DNA of 64,000 nucleotides, taken from Mimachlamys varia (taxonomy: Eukaryota > Mollusca > Bivalvia > Pectinida > Pectinidae). Made by a program: the position numbers and the translations under genes. How positions within the stretch are numbered: the first letter of the stretch is position 1; every line of letters starts with the position of its first letter. Shown here piece after piece: positions 37,301 through 52,470 of this stretch. The notes under the pieces are model-generated. The model made no database searches and was not told the origin of the DNA. It was given only the letters and a program-made list of their open reading frames with translations. The DNA is taken from positions 49,417,058 to 49,481,057 of the forward strand of contig OX392532.1 of the NCBI GenBank assembly GCA_947623455.1, in the 5' to 3' direction.

Positions 37301-38716
37301 TGCTGTTTGCAAAAATATATACATTTATAAACTTTGTGTAAATTGCACACTCTGTGTGTATGATTTCGGCCGTAGGCCTGGTCTTCCAGAAATCTATTAA
37401 TGTTTACTATACTCTGCTACCCTAGTCGGACGCTCTACCACTGAGCTTAAGGGATAGTCCGTAATGTGCAGCAAGGAGGCCGTATTTAAAGGTGTTCACA
37501 CTAACACAACAACCCGGTTTTAACTCCCCGTCACCACAGGGAGGGCCACAGACACCATTTGTAACAAAATAGTGTGTTTCCACCAGGAATCGAACCTACG
37601 ATCTCCAGGTTCCTAGTTTGATGCTCTACCACTGATCAGCTAAAGGGAAACACCCTCTACCTCAAAGCTAGAAGGCACTTGTAATCCTTTATTCCATTTA
37701 AATCTGCTACACTTTGTAAACGTACCTTCCAGTAGATAAAAACAATGCAAACAAAATGTTTTGTAGTTTTTCTACATTTTATTAATAATTGATGTGAATG
37801 GTATATGCTTCCATGATACAAATTAAAAATGAGTAAAATTTTGAGTTAGTGTAAATATTTACAAATTAACATTACCAGTACTCACAAGATCAAATAAAAA
37901 AAGTGTAAATAAAAAATTGTATCTTTTAAAGCACTTACAATGTTTAATTGCTGAACACGAATTATGAATCATGATTCTCTTCTCACAAAAATCTTATAAT
38001 TATACTTAAGGGCATATGGTGTCTTCTCACAAAAATCTTATATACTGAAGGGCATATGGCATATTCTGACACAAAAATCTTATATAATTAAGGCCATATG
38101 ATATCTGATCACCAAAAAAATCTTATATACTTAAGGGCATACAACTGTATGCTATCTTCTCACAAATTTTTTCTATTTGGGTTTGTACTAATTTATTCCA
38201 TCATCTGAAGCCCAGTTTGTTTGAATTATCTTTAATTGATAATAAAGGGAAACAACTCTAATATAATAAAACATATCCACAAAAGTTTGTACCACACAAC
38301 AATCTTAATGGCTTTAAAACCACCAGGAAAGTATCACTGAACATTTGGTGTCATACAGTAGTCCACAGCAGTGCAATGTATTTGATAGGATTCAAAGTAT
38401 AACCAACAAAACTTTATCTAAGTTTGCCTGCAATGAGTGTGTGGATATTTGATACCATTATAAACTCTAAAATCAATTCTAGGGATGATGAACTTCAGAA
38501 GTTTCAAAATCAACAGAAAAATGATAGTTTATAGTGTCCCCGATACACTTTTGTGATGAAAGCATAAAAATATGTTCAACATATAAAACAACAACACCTT
38601 ACAAGTGCCATACATCATAAACAACAAAATTAGCAAACAAATCTATCTCAATAATAACTACAACACGAAGTTTTGACATAAAAGCATTCCAGACATTATA
38701 GAGTTGATCTCTGTTT

Positions 38717-39346
38717 TCACGGCGTAAAACCTCCGGGACTAAGGGCATCACCAGGACTAGAGAAGTTGCTATGGTGACCAGCAGGACTGGGTGATCGGAC
38801 GTTACGGAATTTGTGCTGCATGCTGTTTACAAAGGCTCGGTACAGTGGCTCAGACGTGGACAAGTTGGCTGGGTTTTCAGTCGAGAAACGAGAGTTACGC
38901 GAGGGTGTGCCTCCCGGGGACCTGTAACGAAAAGTTGTAAAATATTGGTCCATTCTACTCCAGCCATCGTCACAAAAGATACATGTGTAAATGAAACCCG
39001 AGTCTTAGATCAGTTTTGTTTATTTTCACTGATTATTCTTTTGATTTTCATAATTCAAAATTTCAATTCTAAGCGATAATCAATGCCCTATTAAAACTTC
39101 ATCTCAAAATATTTACAACACAAAACTAAAAAGTAGATCAACATGAACACGGACTTTACAAAATCTCCAGTAATGGAAGGTGTAGCTGGACAGAAAATAC
39201 AGACACCATAATCACTCACATTCCTGATACAAGACTAGAAGACTAGAAATGTCTGTTGAGACATAAATGCCCCCTTCTCCATATGAAATTAGTTCTTCAT
39301 GCTTATAGCGTTTGCGAAGTTTGATGACAATCCGATCAGTAGACAT
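38717..39346 (-). CDS. Unrecognised 137-residue protein, two exons (copy 7)
   Basis: Exon 1 is 39346-39220 and exon 2 is 39003-38717. Residue 110 is Asn. The C tract upstream of this copy is one base shorter. Confidence 0.5.
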
Positions 39347-39826
39347 TTAAATAAGCTGGTTACATTACCATGGGATGGGACATGAGGGGGCGGGATAGAC
39401 ATGGGTAACACTATATGCCCTCCCCCCCCCCCATTTCATGGTGGGGGCATAGCATAACAATCAATCCTTTTACTTCAATTATAATTTACAGAACACTATC
39501 CAAAATTTCCAATTTAATACCCCTACATTTTTATTTTTCTGATTTTTTCACTCTCTTTTTGAAAGCAAACAAAGTTTGTTTTTGTGTGATTGCAAAGATG
39601 CATTTAATGTTGCTACCTTGAGTGGTTTGTGGTTCGGAGACGCCGGAGCGGATTGGAGCTGAGAAGTTCCTGCTGGAGACTGCTAAATGAACCAATTGTC
39701 GTCATGGAGGACACGGAAAAATCTGACCTGAAAAATTACAGGTGAAAATGTAAGGATATGAAAAACGTAAGATATCTACACTATTATTTCAAAACCATGT
39801 TTAAATTTCATGCAAATTGTCTACAG

Positions 39827-40720
39827 TGCCGGGGACAGAATATGAAACTACTAAAACATCTTGGCTCTACTGTTGTCGATCGCACGGGACCTCGGAGGGC
39901 TAAGGTCCAGTGGATCAGTACATGTACGGCCAGGAACTTATCACCCCAGTGTCAGGTTCATTAAATGTACTCCTTCCCAATAGAAAATGGACTCCATTAT
40001 TTAAAAATATTCCAGATAAAGTGAACATTAAAAAATATATATATTGTGATAGAAAAGGGAAATACAGCTCACTTTTGTGACATTAGAAAATTCTTTTCAG
40101 TCAGACAATGAAGCTGTATATATTTTTTCTCTATCTTGACGTATTAAGACGGTATTTAACATGACCATAAACAAATCTATTGTGATACTTGGCCTTATTT
40201 TAAAATTCTGTATTTCCATTATTGTTTTATATTTCCAGAGGCCTTTAAGAAAGCCCGGATAAGGATGATGCAGGCACGTGAGAGTGCCACAAGAGATCTG
40301 TTTCAGGAGGCCACAAAAACTCGTGAATTAGCGGCATAGATCAAACATCAGAATGAAACCGTTGTGGACTATAAAAGGTTAGGACTAATGTTTCAAGCAT
40401 CTCCTGCCAAATATTTAAAAAGTTAAAATCCCATTTTTTTATGTTTTTCGCACTATTTTTAAATAAAAATAATATTTGCTTTCTTGGGATTATCAATATT
40501 ATTGTACAGAAAGACTCAGAGGAGTGCGATTTTTTAAAAGCATTGTAAACCATAAAAAGAGAGATCATACAGTGAACAGATACTAAAACAAAATCTAAAA
40601 TTTTCTAATTTTTTATTTCAGCTGATCGCAACAGTGTTTCCTCTGGACCCTGACAATTTAAAGCCATTGTTTCACTGAGTCCTTAGCGACACTGTATTGA
40701 AGTGGCTTTACAAGAAATGA
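39827..40720 (+). pseudogene. Broken multi-exon gene relic (copy 7)
   Basis: Same blocks and same three stops as copy 1. Confidence 0.5.
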
Positions 40721-43700
40721 AACATTAAGAAGGCTTACACTTAACGGTATTGCTATAATGGAATATAAGGAGAGTTTCAAGAATGACAAAGTTTACTGAA
40801 TTCATTCACAAATAGGAATTTTTACATCATCAGTCGTGAATTTTTATAATATATAAATTAGAACTTGGTGGTATGATAAATGTTGGAAAAGTCTGAATGC
40901 CATATATATGTTGTGCACCATGAAGTTTCCTGAAATAAATGACCTTGTCATATACCGGTAGCTACATTATAGACCAGAAAGAACCATTTACTGTTAGGGT
41001 CTGCAGTAATGAAAATGTCCATAAAGAAAAAGATTCCTGATCAAATTGAAATAATGAAAGTCCCGTCTATAATATATTTTTTCTGAGTCTGAAATTATCA
41101 CAGTTTTATTTAGTACATTTGTATTATTCCTTCTGCAGGATAATAAATTTGTTAAAGTTGTGTGGGCAAATCTGTCATCTTACCACTTACTATAGGCTAA
41201 TCTCAAAAGTGTTATCTCCCTTGTTTTCCCTATCATGGCTCCATTGGGAAGTGTTTTTGAAACAAATTGGCGGCAGGTAAGTATGACGTCATAATTGGAA
41301 TAATGTCATCCGATTGTTACATGGCACCAAATCATAACAAAAACACTTCCCAGAGGTAAATCTTGTATCCACCATTGTGGCATATCAAGGGGGATAACAG
41401 CAATTTTGGGAAAGGCTTATATCGTCGTCACTTAATGATTTTTATTACGATAAGAATAGAGCTGCCAAACAAAGATTGTAAATAATGTCATAACGATAAA
41501 TCATTTTTTTTGTCATAAAAAAAATGTTAAGGAATCCTGATCACGATGGTAAATTGGCATCATTTGGCCATGTGCCATTAAATTCCTCCTCAGAATGTTT
41601 ATTAGCGATACACCAGAAGTAAGCTATGACAGTGATTCTCTGGAGAAAACAAAGCGGAAAGTCGTATCTGTCTAGTTTAAATACAATATAACATGATATT
41701 GATCATGTGTCTACTCCGTCCTTGTGTTAGTAATTGTAGATATTTTGTAGATACAAACGAGCATGTTTTGTATATTTTGTATATATAAATTTAATATTAT
41801 ATACCAAATAAAAATATCCATCAAAACACTCATCAGTATTTGTGGTTTTATTTGATAGAGTACCATGTTTGTTATAAAGTTTTCGCAATTTTGTTTTGGA
41901 GGAAGTTGAAACCCATATGTTGAAATTAAATTTTGAAATATGCCAAGTTGAACGGGGTAGGTTTTAAGAAACAGAGGTCTAGGCTCAAAGTTGGTTAACC
42001 TTCTAAAACAAAGTGTAACAGTAAAGAGAGTAGTGTGCTTCCGACGGGGATCAAACCCTCGATCTCCAGGTTCCTAGTCGGACGCTCTACCGCTGAGCTA
42101 AAGGGAAAGTCCGTCATGTGCAGCAAGGCCATATTTAAAGGTGTTCACACTAACACCACAACCTAGGTTCTAACTCCCCGTCACCACAGACACGCAACGG
42201 AATAGTGTGCTTCCAACTGGGATCGAACCCTCGATCTCCAGATTCCTAGGTGTTAGTGTATAGAAGGATGTTGTGGCCATGGTGATATTTTTGTACAATG
42301 AATAACCCCTATAATAGCATGCCTATCAAAATCTAAAAAAAAATAAGGAGTAAAATTGGCTTAAGCATGATAAAGTGGACTTTGTGGACTTCACATTTGC
42401 AAAAAAAGAGAAGAAAAAAATTTTGGTTAGAGATAAAAATTTTGACCCTTCCGAAACGGGTGTCTACACATGAAAAGCTAGCTTTAGAGGAAGTGAAATT
42501 TCGACAACAGGACATGAGGGAAAATAGCGAAAAATCTAAAGGACTCGCACAACTAAATAATTTACTATATGTTATTACTAAGCTTTAGAGCTAATAACTT
42601 TAATATTTGAAGTTCAACACTAGTGACAACTGCCTGGATTCACAGATACATACATGGCAAAGACTTCAAATGACATTTTATCAGAAGTTTCGTGGCATTT
42701 TAGCTCGCTACGGGCGTCTGCTTTGGACAACTGAAAATTTACATATCAAACCAGTGAAATGGGACGGGAACCCCCTCTGACTTTTGACCCCATATCAATC
42801 CGCCATCACATATCAAAATCTACCAAAAGTATACATTTTTGTAAAGTTAAATATCTATAGATTTCATTCAATGCAGAATATGTCAACAATTCACTATTTA
42901 GATTATTCAGAATCACTGTACTTAGCCGGAACAAATTTTCGGTAGGGACTACAAACGTATGAAACACTTCGTGATAGGCTGATCTAGGGTACATTCGCGC
43001 TACAGGTTGAACCGGCACAGAAATAAACCACGATAAACGAACGCACTTGAACCGAACCATAGGCAGAGCTAGAAATCTACAGTTTCGGAGGAGAAATCAA
43101 TGACATATTAATAATAAAATGCCGTTATTTCACACGTCCTCTTAATTATTAAAATATTTTTACATCTTCGTCTGATATGACATTATTTAAGAAATAAACA
43201 ACACAAACTAGCAATAGTCAGCAATTTAGTTTCGGCCAGGTTCGTCTTGACCCCTAAAAGCACACGTGCCAGATTTTCCAGAGGTCAACCTCGGTCCAAA
43301 TCTGTGCCTGGTGTTTTCGCTGCAGGTTCAGCTGGTTCAGCTGGTTCAACCTGTAGCGCGAATGTACCCTTAGTTGTACGAGTCCTAAACAAACGACCTA
43401 TGCTGGGACACAGATAATTCTGTAACCAAGTATGTAATCTTTAGTTTTAGATAGAACGTACAAAGAAAAAATCCTATTGGCGGGGGTAAAATTTTGGGTC
43501 AGAAATGCACTTTTTCAGTATTTTTTGTTGTGGTTGGTAACCATGGTTTTCACACAAGTGATATACATACAAAATATAAATTTATACACTTCTCATTCCT
43601 TTCTATTGGTTGGAAATACAATGCTGTTTGCAAAAATATATACATTTATAAACTTTGTGTAAATTGCACACTCTGTGTGTATGATTTCGGCCGTAGGCCT

Positions 43701-45037
43701 GGTCTTCCAGAAATCTATTAATGTTTACTATACTCTGCTACCCTAGTCGGACGCTCTACCACTGAGCTTAAGGGATAGTCCGTAATGTGCAGCAAGGAGG
43801 CCGTATTTAAAGGTGTTCACACTAACACAACAACCCGGTTTTAACTCCCCGTCACCACAGGGAGGGCCACAGACACCATTTGTAACAAAATAGTGTGTTT
43901 CCACCAGGAATCGAACCTACGATCTCCAGGTTCCTAGTTTGATGCTCTACCACTGATCAGCTAAAGGGAAACACCCTCTACCTCAAAGCTAGAAGGCACT
44001 TGTAATCCTTTATTCCATTTAAATCTGCTACACTTTGTAAACGTACCTTCCAGTAGATAAAAACAATGCAAACAAAATGTTTTGTAGTTTTTCTACATTT
44101 TATTAATAATTGATGTGAATGGTATATGCTTCCATGATACAAATTAAAAATGAGTAAAATTTTGAGTTAGTGTAAATATTTACAAATTAACATTACCAGT
44201 ACTCACAAGATCAAATAAAAAAAGTGTAAATAAAAAATTGTATCTTTTAAAGCACTTACAATGTTTAATTGCTGAACACGAATTATGAATCATGATTCTC
44301 TTCTCACAAAAATCTTATAATTATACTTAAGGGCATATGGTGTCTTCTCACAAAAATCTTATATACTGAAGGGCATATGGCATATTCTGACACAAAAATC
44401 TTATATAATTAAGGCCATATGATATCTGATCACCAAAAAAATCTTATATACTTAAGGGCATACAACTGTATGCTATCTTCTCACAAATTTTTTCTATTTG
44501 GGTTTGTACTAATTTATTCCATCATCTGAAGCCCAGTTTGTTTGAATTATCTTTAATTGATAATAAAGGGAAACAACTCTAATATAATAAAACATATCCA
44601 CAAAAGTTTGTACCACACAACAATCTTAATGGCTTTAAAACCACCAGGAAAGTATCACTGAACATTTGGTGTCATACAGTAGTCCACAGCAGTGCAATGT
44701 ATTTGATAGGATTCAAAGTATAACCAACAAAACTTTATCTAAGTTTGCCTGCAATGAGTGTGTGGATATTTGATACCATTATAAACTCTAAAATCAATTC
44801 TAGGGATGATGAACTTCAGAAGTTTCAAAATCAACAGAAAAATGATAGTTTATAGTGTCCCCGATACACTTTTGTGATGAAAGCATAAAAATATGTTCAA
44901 CATATAAAACAACAACACCTTACAAGTGCCATACATCATAAACAACAAAATTAGCAAACAAATCTATCTCAATAATAACTACAACACGAAGTTTTGACAT
45001 AAAAGCATTCCAGACATTATAGAGTTGATCTCTGTTT

Positions 45038-45667
45038 TCACGGCGTAAAACCTCCGGGACTAAGGGCATCACCAGGACTAGAGAAGTTGCTATGGTGACC
45101 AGCAGGACTGGGTGATCGGACGCTACGGAATTTGTGCTGCATGCTGTTTACAAAGGCTCGGTACAGTGGCTCAGACGTGGACAAGTTGGCTGGGTTTTCA
45201 GTCGAGAAACGAGAGTTACGCGAGGGTGTGCCTCCCGGGGACCTGTAACGAAAAGTTGTAAAATATTGGTCCATTCTACTCCAGCCATCGTCACAAAAGA
45301 TACATGTGTAAATGAAACCCGAGTCTTAGATCAGTTTTGTTTATTTTCACTGATTATTCTTTTGATTTTCATAATTCAAAATTTCAATTCTAAGCGATAA
45401 TCAATGCCCTATTAAAACTTCATCTCAAAATATTTACAACACAAAACTAAAAAGTAGATCAACATGAACACGGACTTTACAAAATCTCCAGTAATGGAAG
45501 GTGTAGCTGGACAGAAAATACAGACACCATAATCACTCACATTCCTGATACAAGACTAGAAGACTAGAAATGTCTGTTGAGACATAAATGCCCCCTTCTC
45601 CATATGAAATTAGTTCTTCATGCTTATAGCGTTTGCGAAGTTTGATGACAATCCGATCAGTAGACAT
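45038..45667 (-). CDS. Unrecognised 137-residue protein, two exons, N110S (copy 8)
   Basis: Exon 1 is 45667-45541 and exon 2 is 45324-45038. Residue 110 is Ser. Confidence 0.5.
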
Positions 45668-46148
45668 TTAAATAAGCTGGTTACATTACCATGGGATGGG
45701 ACATGAGGGGGCGGGATAGACATGGGTAACACTATATGCCCTCCCCCCCCCCCCATTTCATGGTGGGGGCATAGCATAACAATCAATCCTTTTACTTCAA
45801 TTATAATTTACAGAACACTATCCAAAATTTCCAATTTAATACCCCTACATTTTTATTTTTCTGATTTTTTCACTCTCTTTTTGAAAGCAAACAAAGTTTG
45901 TTTTTGTGTGATTGCAAAGATGCATTTAATGTTGCTACCTTGAGTGGTTTGTGGTTCGGAGACGCCGGAGCGGATTGGAGCTGAGAAGTTCCTGCTGGAG
46001 ACTGCTAAATGAACCAATTGTCGTCATGGAGGACACGGAAAAATCTGACCTGAAAAATTACAGGTGAAAATGTAAGGATATGAAAAACGTAAGATATCTA
46101 CACTATTATTTCAAAACCATGTTTAAATTTCATGCAAATTGTCTACAG

Positions 46149-47042
46149 TGCCGGGGACAGAATATGAAACTACTAAAACATCTTGGCTCTACTGTTGTCG
46201 ATCGCACGGGACCTCGGAGGGCTAAGGTCCAGTGGATCAGTACATGTACGGCCAGGAACTTATCACCCCAGTGTCAGGTTCATTAAATGTACTCCTTCCC
46301 AATAGAAAATGGACTCCATTATTTAAAAATATTCCAGATAAAGTGAACATTAAAAAATATATATATTGTGATAGAAAAGGGAAATACAGCTCACTTTTGT
46401 GACATTAGAAAATTCTTTTCAGTCAGACAATGAAGCTGTATATATTTTTTCTCTATCTTGACGTATTAAGACGGTATTTAACATGACCATAAACAAATCT
46501 ATTGTGATACTTGGCCTTATTTTAAAATTCTGTATTTCCATTATTGTTTTATATTTCCAGAGGCCTTTAAGAAAGCCCGGATAAGGATGATGCAGGCACG
46601 TGAGAGTGCCACAAGAGATCTGTTTCAGGAGGCCACAAAAACTCGTGAATTAGCGGCATAGATCAAACATCAGAATGAAACCGTTGTGGACTATAAAAGG
46701 TTAGGACTAATGTTTCAAGCATCTCCTGCCAAATATTTAAAAAGTTAAAATCCCATTTTTTTATGTTTTTCGCACTATTTTTAAATAAAAATAATATTTG
46801 CTTTCTTGGGATTATCAATATTATTGTACAGAAAGACTCAGAGGAGTGCGATTTTTTAAAAGCATTGTAAACCATAAAAAGAGAGATCATACAGTGAACA
46901 GATACTAAAACAAAATCTAAAATTTTCTAATTTTTTATTTCAGCTGATCGCAACAGTGTTTCCTCTGGACCCTGACAATTTAAAGCCATTGTTTCACTGA
47001 GTCCTTAGCGACACTGTATTGAAGTGGCTTTACAAGAAATGA
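46149..47042 (+). pseudogene. Broken multi-exon gene relic (copy 8)
   Basis: Same blocks and same three stops as copy 1. Confidence 0.5.
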
Positions 47043-50000
47043 AACATTAAGAAGGCTTACACTTAACGGTATTGCTATAATGGAATATAAGGAGAGTTTC
47101 AAGAATGACAAAGTTTACTGAATTCATTCACAAATAGGAATTTTTACATCATCAGTCGTGAATTTTTATAATATATAAATTAGAACTTGGTGGTATGATA
47201 AATGTTGGAAAAGTCTGAATGCCATATATATGTTGTGCACCATGAAGTTTCCTGAAATAAATGACCTTGTCATATACCGGTAGCTACATTATAGACCAGA
47301 AAGAACCATTTACTGTTAGGGTCTGCAGTAATGAAAATGTCCATAAAGAAAAAGATTCCTGATCAAATTGAAATAATGAAAGTCCCGTCTATAATATATT
47401 TTTTCTGAGTCTGAAATTATCACAGTTTTATTTAGTACATTTGTATTATTCCTTCTGCAGGATAATAAATTTGTTAAAGTTGTGTGGGCAAATCTGTCAT
47501 CTTACCACTTACTATAGGCTAATCTCAAAAGTGTTATCTCCCTTGTTTTCCCTATCATGGCTCCATTGGGAAGTGTTTTTGAAACAAATTGGCGGCAGGT
47601 AAGTATGACGTCATAATTGGAATAATGTCATCCGATTGTTACATGGCACCAAATCATAACAAAAACACTTCCCAGAGGTAAATCTTGTATCCACCATTGT
47701 GGCATATCAAGGGGGATAACAGCAATTTTGGGAAAGGCTTATATCGTCGTCACTTAATGATTTTTATTACGATAAGAATAGAGCTTCCAAACAAAGATTG
47801 TAAATAATGTCATAACGATAAATCATTTTTTTTGTCATAAAAAAAATGTTAAGGAATCCTGATCACGATGGTAAATTGGCATCATTTGGCCATGTGCCAT
47901 TAAATTCCTCCTCAGAATGTTTATTAGCGATACACCAGAAGTAAGCTATGACAGTGATTCTCTGGAGAAAACAAAGCGGAAAGTCGTATCTGTCTAGTTT
48001 AAATACAATATAACATGATATTGATCATGTGTCTACTCCGTCCTTGTGTTAGTAATTGTAGATATTTTGTAGATACAAACGAGCATGTTTTGTATATTTT
48101 GTATATATAAATTTAATATTATATACCAAATAAAAATATCCATCAAAACACTCATCAGTATTTGTGGTTTTATTTGATAGAGTACCATGTTTGTTATAAA
48201 GTTTCCGCAATTTTGTTTTGGAGGAAGTTGAAACCCATATGTTGAAATTAAATTTTGAAATATGCCAAGTTGAACGGGGTAGGTTTTAAGAAACAGAGGT
48301 CTAGGCTCAAAGTTGGTTAACCTTCTAAAACAAAGTGTAACAGTAAAGAGAGTAGTGTGCTTCCGACGGGGATCAAACCCTCGATCTCCAGGTTCCTAGT
48401 CGGACGCTCTACCGCTGAGCTAAAGGGAAAGTCCGTCATGTGCAGCAAGGCCATATTTAAAGGTGTTCACACTAACACCACAACCTAGGTTCTAACTCCC
48501 CGTCACCACAGACACGCAACGGAATAGTGTGCTTCCAACTGGGATCGAACCCTCGATCTCCAGATTCCTAGGTGTTAGTGTATAGAAGGATGTTGTGGCC
48601 ATGGTGATATTTTTGTACAATGAATAACCCCTATAATAGCATGCCTATCAAAATCTAAAAAAAAATAAGGAGTAAAATTGGCTTAAGCATGATAAAGTGG
48701 ACTTTGTGGACTTCACATTTGCAAAAAAAGAGAAGAAAAAAATTTTGGTTAGAGATAAAAATTTTGACCCTTCCGAAACGGGTGTCTACACATGAAAAGC
48801 TAGCTTTAGAGGAAGTGAAATTTCGACAACAGGACATGAGGGAAAATAGCGAAAAATCTAAAGGACTCGCACAACTAAATAATTTACTATATGTTATTAC
48901 TAAGCTTTAGAGCTAATAACTTTAATATTTGAAGTTCAACACTAGTGACAACTGCCTGGATTCACAGATACATACATGGCAAAGACTTCAAATGACATTT
49001 TATCAGAAGTTTCGTGGCATTTTAGCTCGCTACGGGCGTCTGCTTTGGACAACTGAAAATTTACATATCAAACCAGTGAAATGGGACGGGAACCCCCTCT
49101 GACTTTTGACCCCATATCAATCCGCCATCACATATCAAAATCTACCAAAAGTATACATTTTTGTAAAGTTAAATATCTATAGATTTCATTCAATGCAGAA
49201 TATGTCAACAATTCACTATTTAGATTATTCAGAATCACTGTACTTAGCCGGAACAAATTTTCGGTAGGGACTACAAACGTATGAAACACTTCGTGATAGG
49301 CTGATCTAGGGTACATTCGCGCTACAGGTTGAACCGGCACAGAAATAAACCACGATAAACGAACGCACTTGAACCGAACCATAGGCAGAGCTAGAAATCT
49401 ACAGTTTCGGAGGAGAAATCAATGACATATTAATAATAAAATGCCGTTATTTCACACGCCCTCTTAATTATTAAAATATTTTTACATCTTCGTCTGATAT
49501 GACATTATTTAAGAAATAAACAATACAAACTAGCAATAGTCAGCAATTTAGTTTCGGCCAGGTTCGTCTTGACCCCTAAAAGCACACGTGCCAGATTTTC
49601 CAGAGGTCAACCTCGGTCCAAATCTGTGCCTGGTGTTTTCGCTGCAGGTTCAGCTGGTTCAGCTGGTTCAACCTGTAGCGCGAATGTACCCTTAGTTGTA
49701 CGAGTCCTAAACAAACGACCTATGCTGGGACACAGATAATTCTGTAACCAAGTATGTAATCTTTAGTTTTAGATAGAACGTACAAAGAAAAAATCCTATT
49801 GGCGGGGGTAAAATTTTGGGTCAGAAATGCACTTTTTCAGTATTTTTTGTTGTGGTTGGTAACCATGGTTTTCACACAAGTGATATACATACAAAATATA
49901 AATTTATACACTTCTCATTCCTTTCTATTGGTTGGAAATACAATGCTGTTTGCAAAAATATATACATTTATAAACTTTGTGTAAATTGCACACTCTGTGT

Positions 50001-51359
50001 GTATGATTTCGGCCGTAGGCCTGGTCTTCCAGAAATCTATTAATGTTTACTATACTCTGCTACCCTAGTCGGACGCTCTACCACTGAGCTTAAGGGATAG
50101 TCCGTAATGTGCAGCAAGGAGGCCGTATTTAAAGGTGTTCACACTAACACAACAACCCGGTTTTAACTCCCCGTCACCACAGGGAGGGCCACAGACACCA
50201 TTTGTAACAAAATAGTGTGTTTCCACCAGGAATCGAACCTACGATCTCCAGGTTCCTAGTTTGATGCTCTACCACTGATCAGCTAAAGGGAAACACCCTC
50301 TACCTCAAAGCTAGAAGGCACTTGTAATCCTTTATTCCATTTAAATCTGCTACACTTTGTAAACGTACCTTCCAGTAGATAAAAACAATGCAAACAAAAT
50401 GTTTTGTAGTTTTTCTACATTTTATTAATAATTGATGTGAATGGTATATGCTTCCATGATACAAATTAAAAATGAGTAAAATTTTGAGTTAGTGTAAATA
50501 TTTACAAATTAACATTACCAGTACTCACAAGATCAAATAAAAAAAGTGTAAATAAAAAATTGTATCTTTTAAAGCACTTACAATGTTTAATTGCTGAACA
50601 CGAATTATGAATCATGATTCTCTTCTCACAAAAATCTTATAATTATACTTAAGGGCATATGGTGTCTTCTCACAAAAATCTTATATACTGAAGGGCATAT
50701 GGCATATTCTGACACAAAAATCTTATATAATTAAGGCCATATGATATCTGATCACCAAAAAAATCTTATATACTTAAGGGCATACAACTGTATGCTATCT
50801 TCTCACAAATTTTTTCTATTTGGGTTTGTACTAATTTATTCCATCATCTGAAGCCCAGTTTGTTTGAATTATCTTTAATTGATAATAAAGGGAAACAACT
50901 CTAATATAATAAAACATATCCACAAAAGTTTGTACCACACAACAATCTTAATGGCTTTAAAACCACCAGGAAAGTATCACTGAACATTTGGTGTCATACA
51001 GTAGTCCACAGCAGTGCAATGTATTTGATAGGCTTCAAAGTATAACCAACAAAACTTTATCTAAGTTTGCCTGCAATGAGTGTGTGGATATTTGATACCA
51101 TTATAAACTCTAAAATCAATTCTAGGGATGATGAACTTCAGAAGTTTCAAAATCAACAGAAAAATGATAGTTTATAGTGTCCCCGATACACTTTTGTGAT
51201 GAAAGCATAAAAATATGTTCAACATATAAAACAACAACACCTTACAAGTGCCATACATCATAAACAACAAAATTAGCAAACAAATCTATCTCAATAATAA
51301 CTACAACACGAAGTTTTGACATAAAAGCATTCCAGACATTATAGAGTTGATCTCTGTTT

Positions 51360-51989
51360 TCACGGCGTAAAACCTCCGGGACTAAGGGCATCACCAGGAC
51401 TAGAGAAGTTGCTATGGTGACCAGCAGGACTGGGTGATCGGACGCTACGGAATTTGTGCTGCATGCTGTTTACAAAGGCTCGGTACAGTGGCTCAGACGT
51501 GGACAAGTTGGCTGGGTTTTCAGTCGAGAAACGAGAGTTACGCGAGGGTGTGCCTCCCGGGGACCTGTAACGAAAAGTTGTAAAATATTGGTCCATTCTA
51601 CTCCAGCCATCGTCACAAAAGATACATGTGTAAATGAAACCCGAGTCTTAGATCAGTTTTGTTTATTTTCACTGATTATTCTTTTGATTTTCATAATTCA
51701 AAATTTCAATTCTAAGCGATAATCAATGCCCTATTAAAACTTCATCTCAAAATATTTACAACACAAAACTAAAAAGTAGATCAACATGAACACGGACTTT
51801 ACAAAATCTCCAGTAATGGAAGGTGTAGCTGGACAGAAAATACAGACACCATAATCACTCACATTCCTGATACAAGACTAGAAGACTAGAAATGTCTGTT
51901 GAGACATAAATGCCCCCTTCTCCATATGAAATTAGTTCTTCATGCTTATAGCGTTTGCGAAGTTTGATGACAATCCGATCAGTAGACAT
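51360..51989 (-). CDS. Unrecognised 137-residue protein, two exons, N110S (copy 9)
   Basis: Exon 1 is 51989-51863 and exon 2 is 51646-51360. Residue 110 is Ser. Confidence 0.5.
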
Positions 51990-52470
51990 TTAAATAAGCT
52001 GGTTACATTACCATGGGATGGGACATGAGGGGGCGGGATAGACATGGGTAACACTATATGCCCTCCCCCCCCCCCCATTTCATGGTGGGGGCATAGCATA
52101 ACAATCAATCCTTTTACTTCAATTATAATTTACAGAACACTATCCAAAATTTCCAATTTAATACCCCTACATTTTTATTTTTCTGATTTTTTCACTCTCT
52201 TTTTGAAAGCAAACAAAGTTTGTTTTTGTGTGATTGCAAAGATGCATTTAATGTTGCTACCTTGAGTGGTTTGTGGTTCGGAGACGCCGGAGCGGATTGG
52301 AGCTGAGAAGTTCCTGCTGGAGACTGCTAAATGAACCAATTGTCGTCATGGAGGACACGGAAAAATCTGACCTGAAAAATTACAGGTGAAAATGTAAGGA
52401 TATGAAAAACGTAAGATATCTACACTATTATTTCAAAACCATGTTTAAATTTCATGCAAATTGTCTACAG

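Larger units (their letters stand above)
31608..37929. repeat. Array unit, copy 6 (6322 bp)
   Basis: Alleles: A T G T T T C G, with a 12-C tract. To the right of the divergent left block it resembles copy 1, except at the last site and in the C tract. Sub-features: minisatellite 31658-31843, minus-strand gene 32395-33024, broken plus-strand gene 33506-34399, MITE-like element 34871-35099, tRNA-like composite 1 35716-35929, foldback element 36666-37048, tRNA-like composite 2 37421-37651. Confidence 0.97.
37930..44250. repeat. Array unit, copy 7 (6321 bp)
   Basis: Alleles: A T G C T T C A, as in copy 2, but with an 11-C tract. Sub-features: minisatellite 37980-38165, minus-strand gene 38717-39346, broken plus-strand gene 39827-40720, MITE-like element 41192-41420, tRNA-like composite 1 42037-42250, foldback element 42987-43369, tRNA-like composite 2 43742-43972. 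Confidence 0.97.
44251..50572. repeat. Array unit, copy 8 (6322 bp)
   Basis: Alleles: A C T C C C T A, as in copy 3 but without that copy's private change. Sub-features: minisatellite 44301-44486, minus-strand gene 45038-45667, broken plus-strand gene 46149-47042, MITE-like element 47514-47742, tRNA-like composite 1 48359-48572, foldback element 49309-49691, tRNA-like composite 2 50064-50294. Confidence 0.97.
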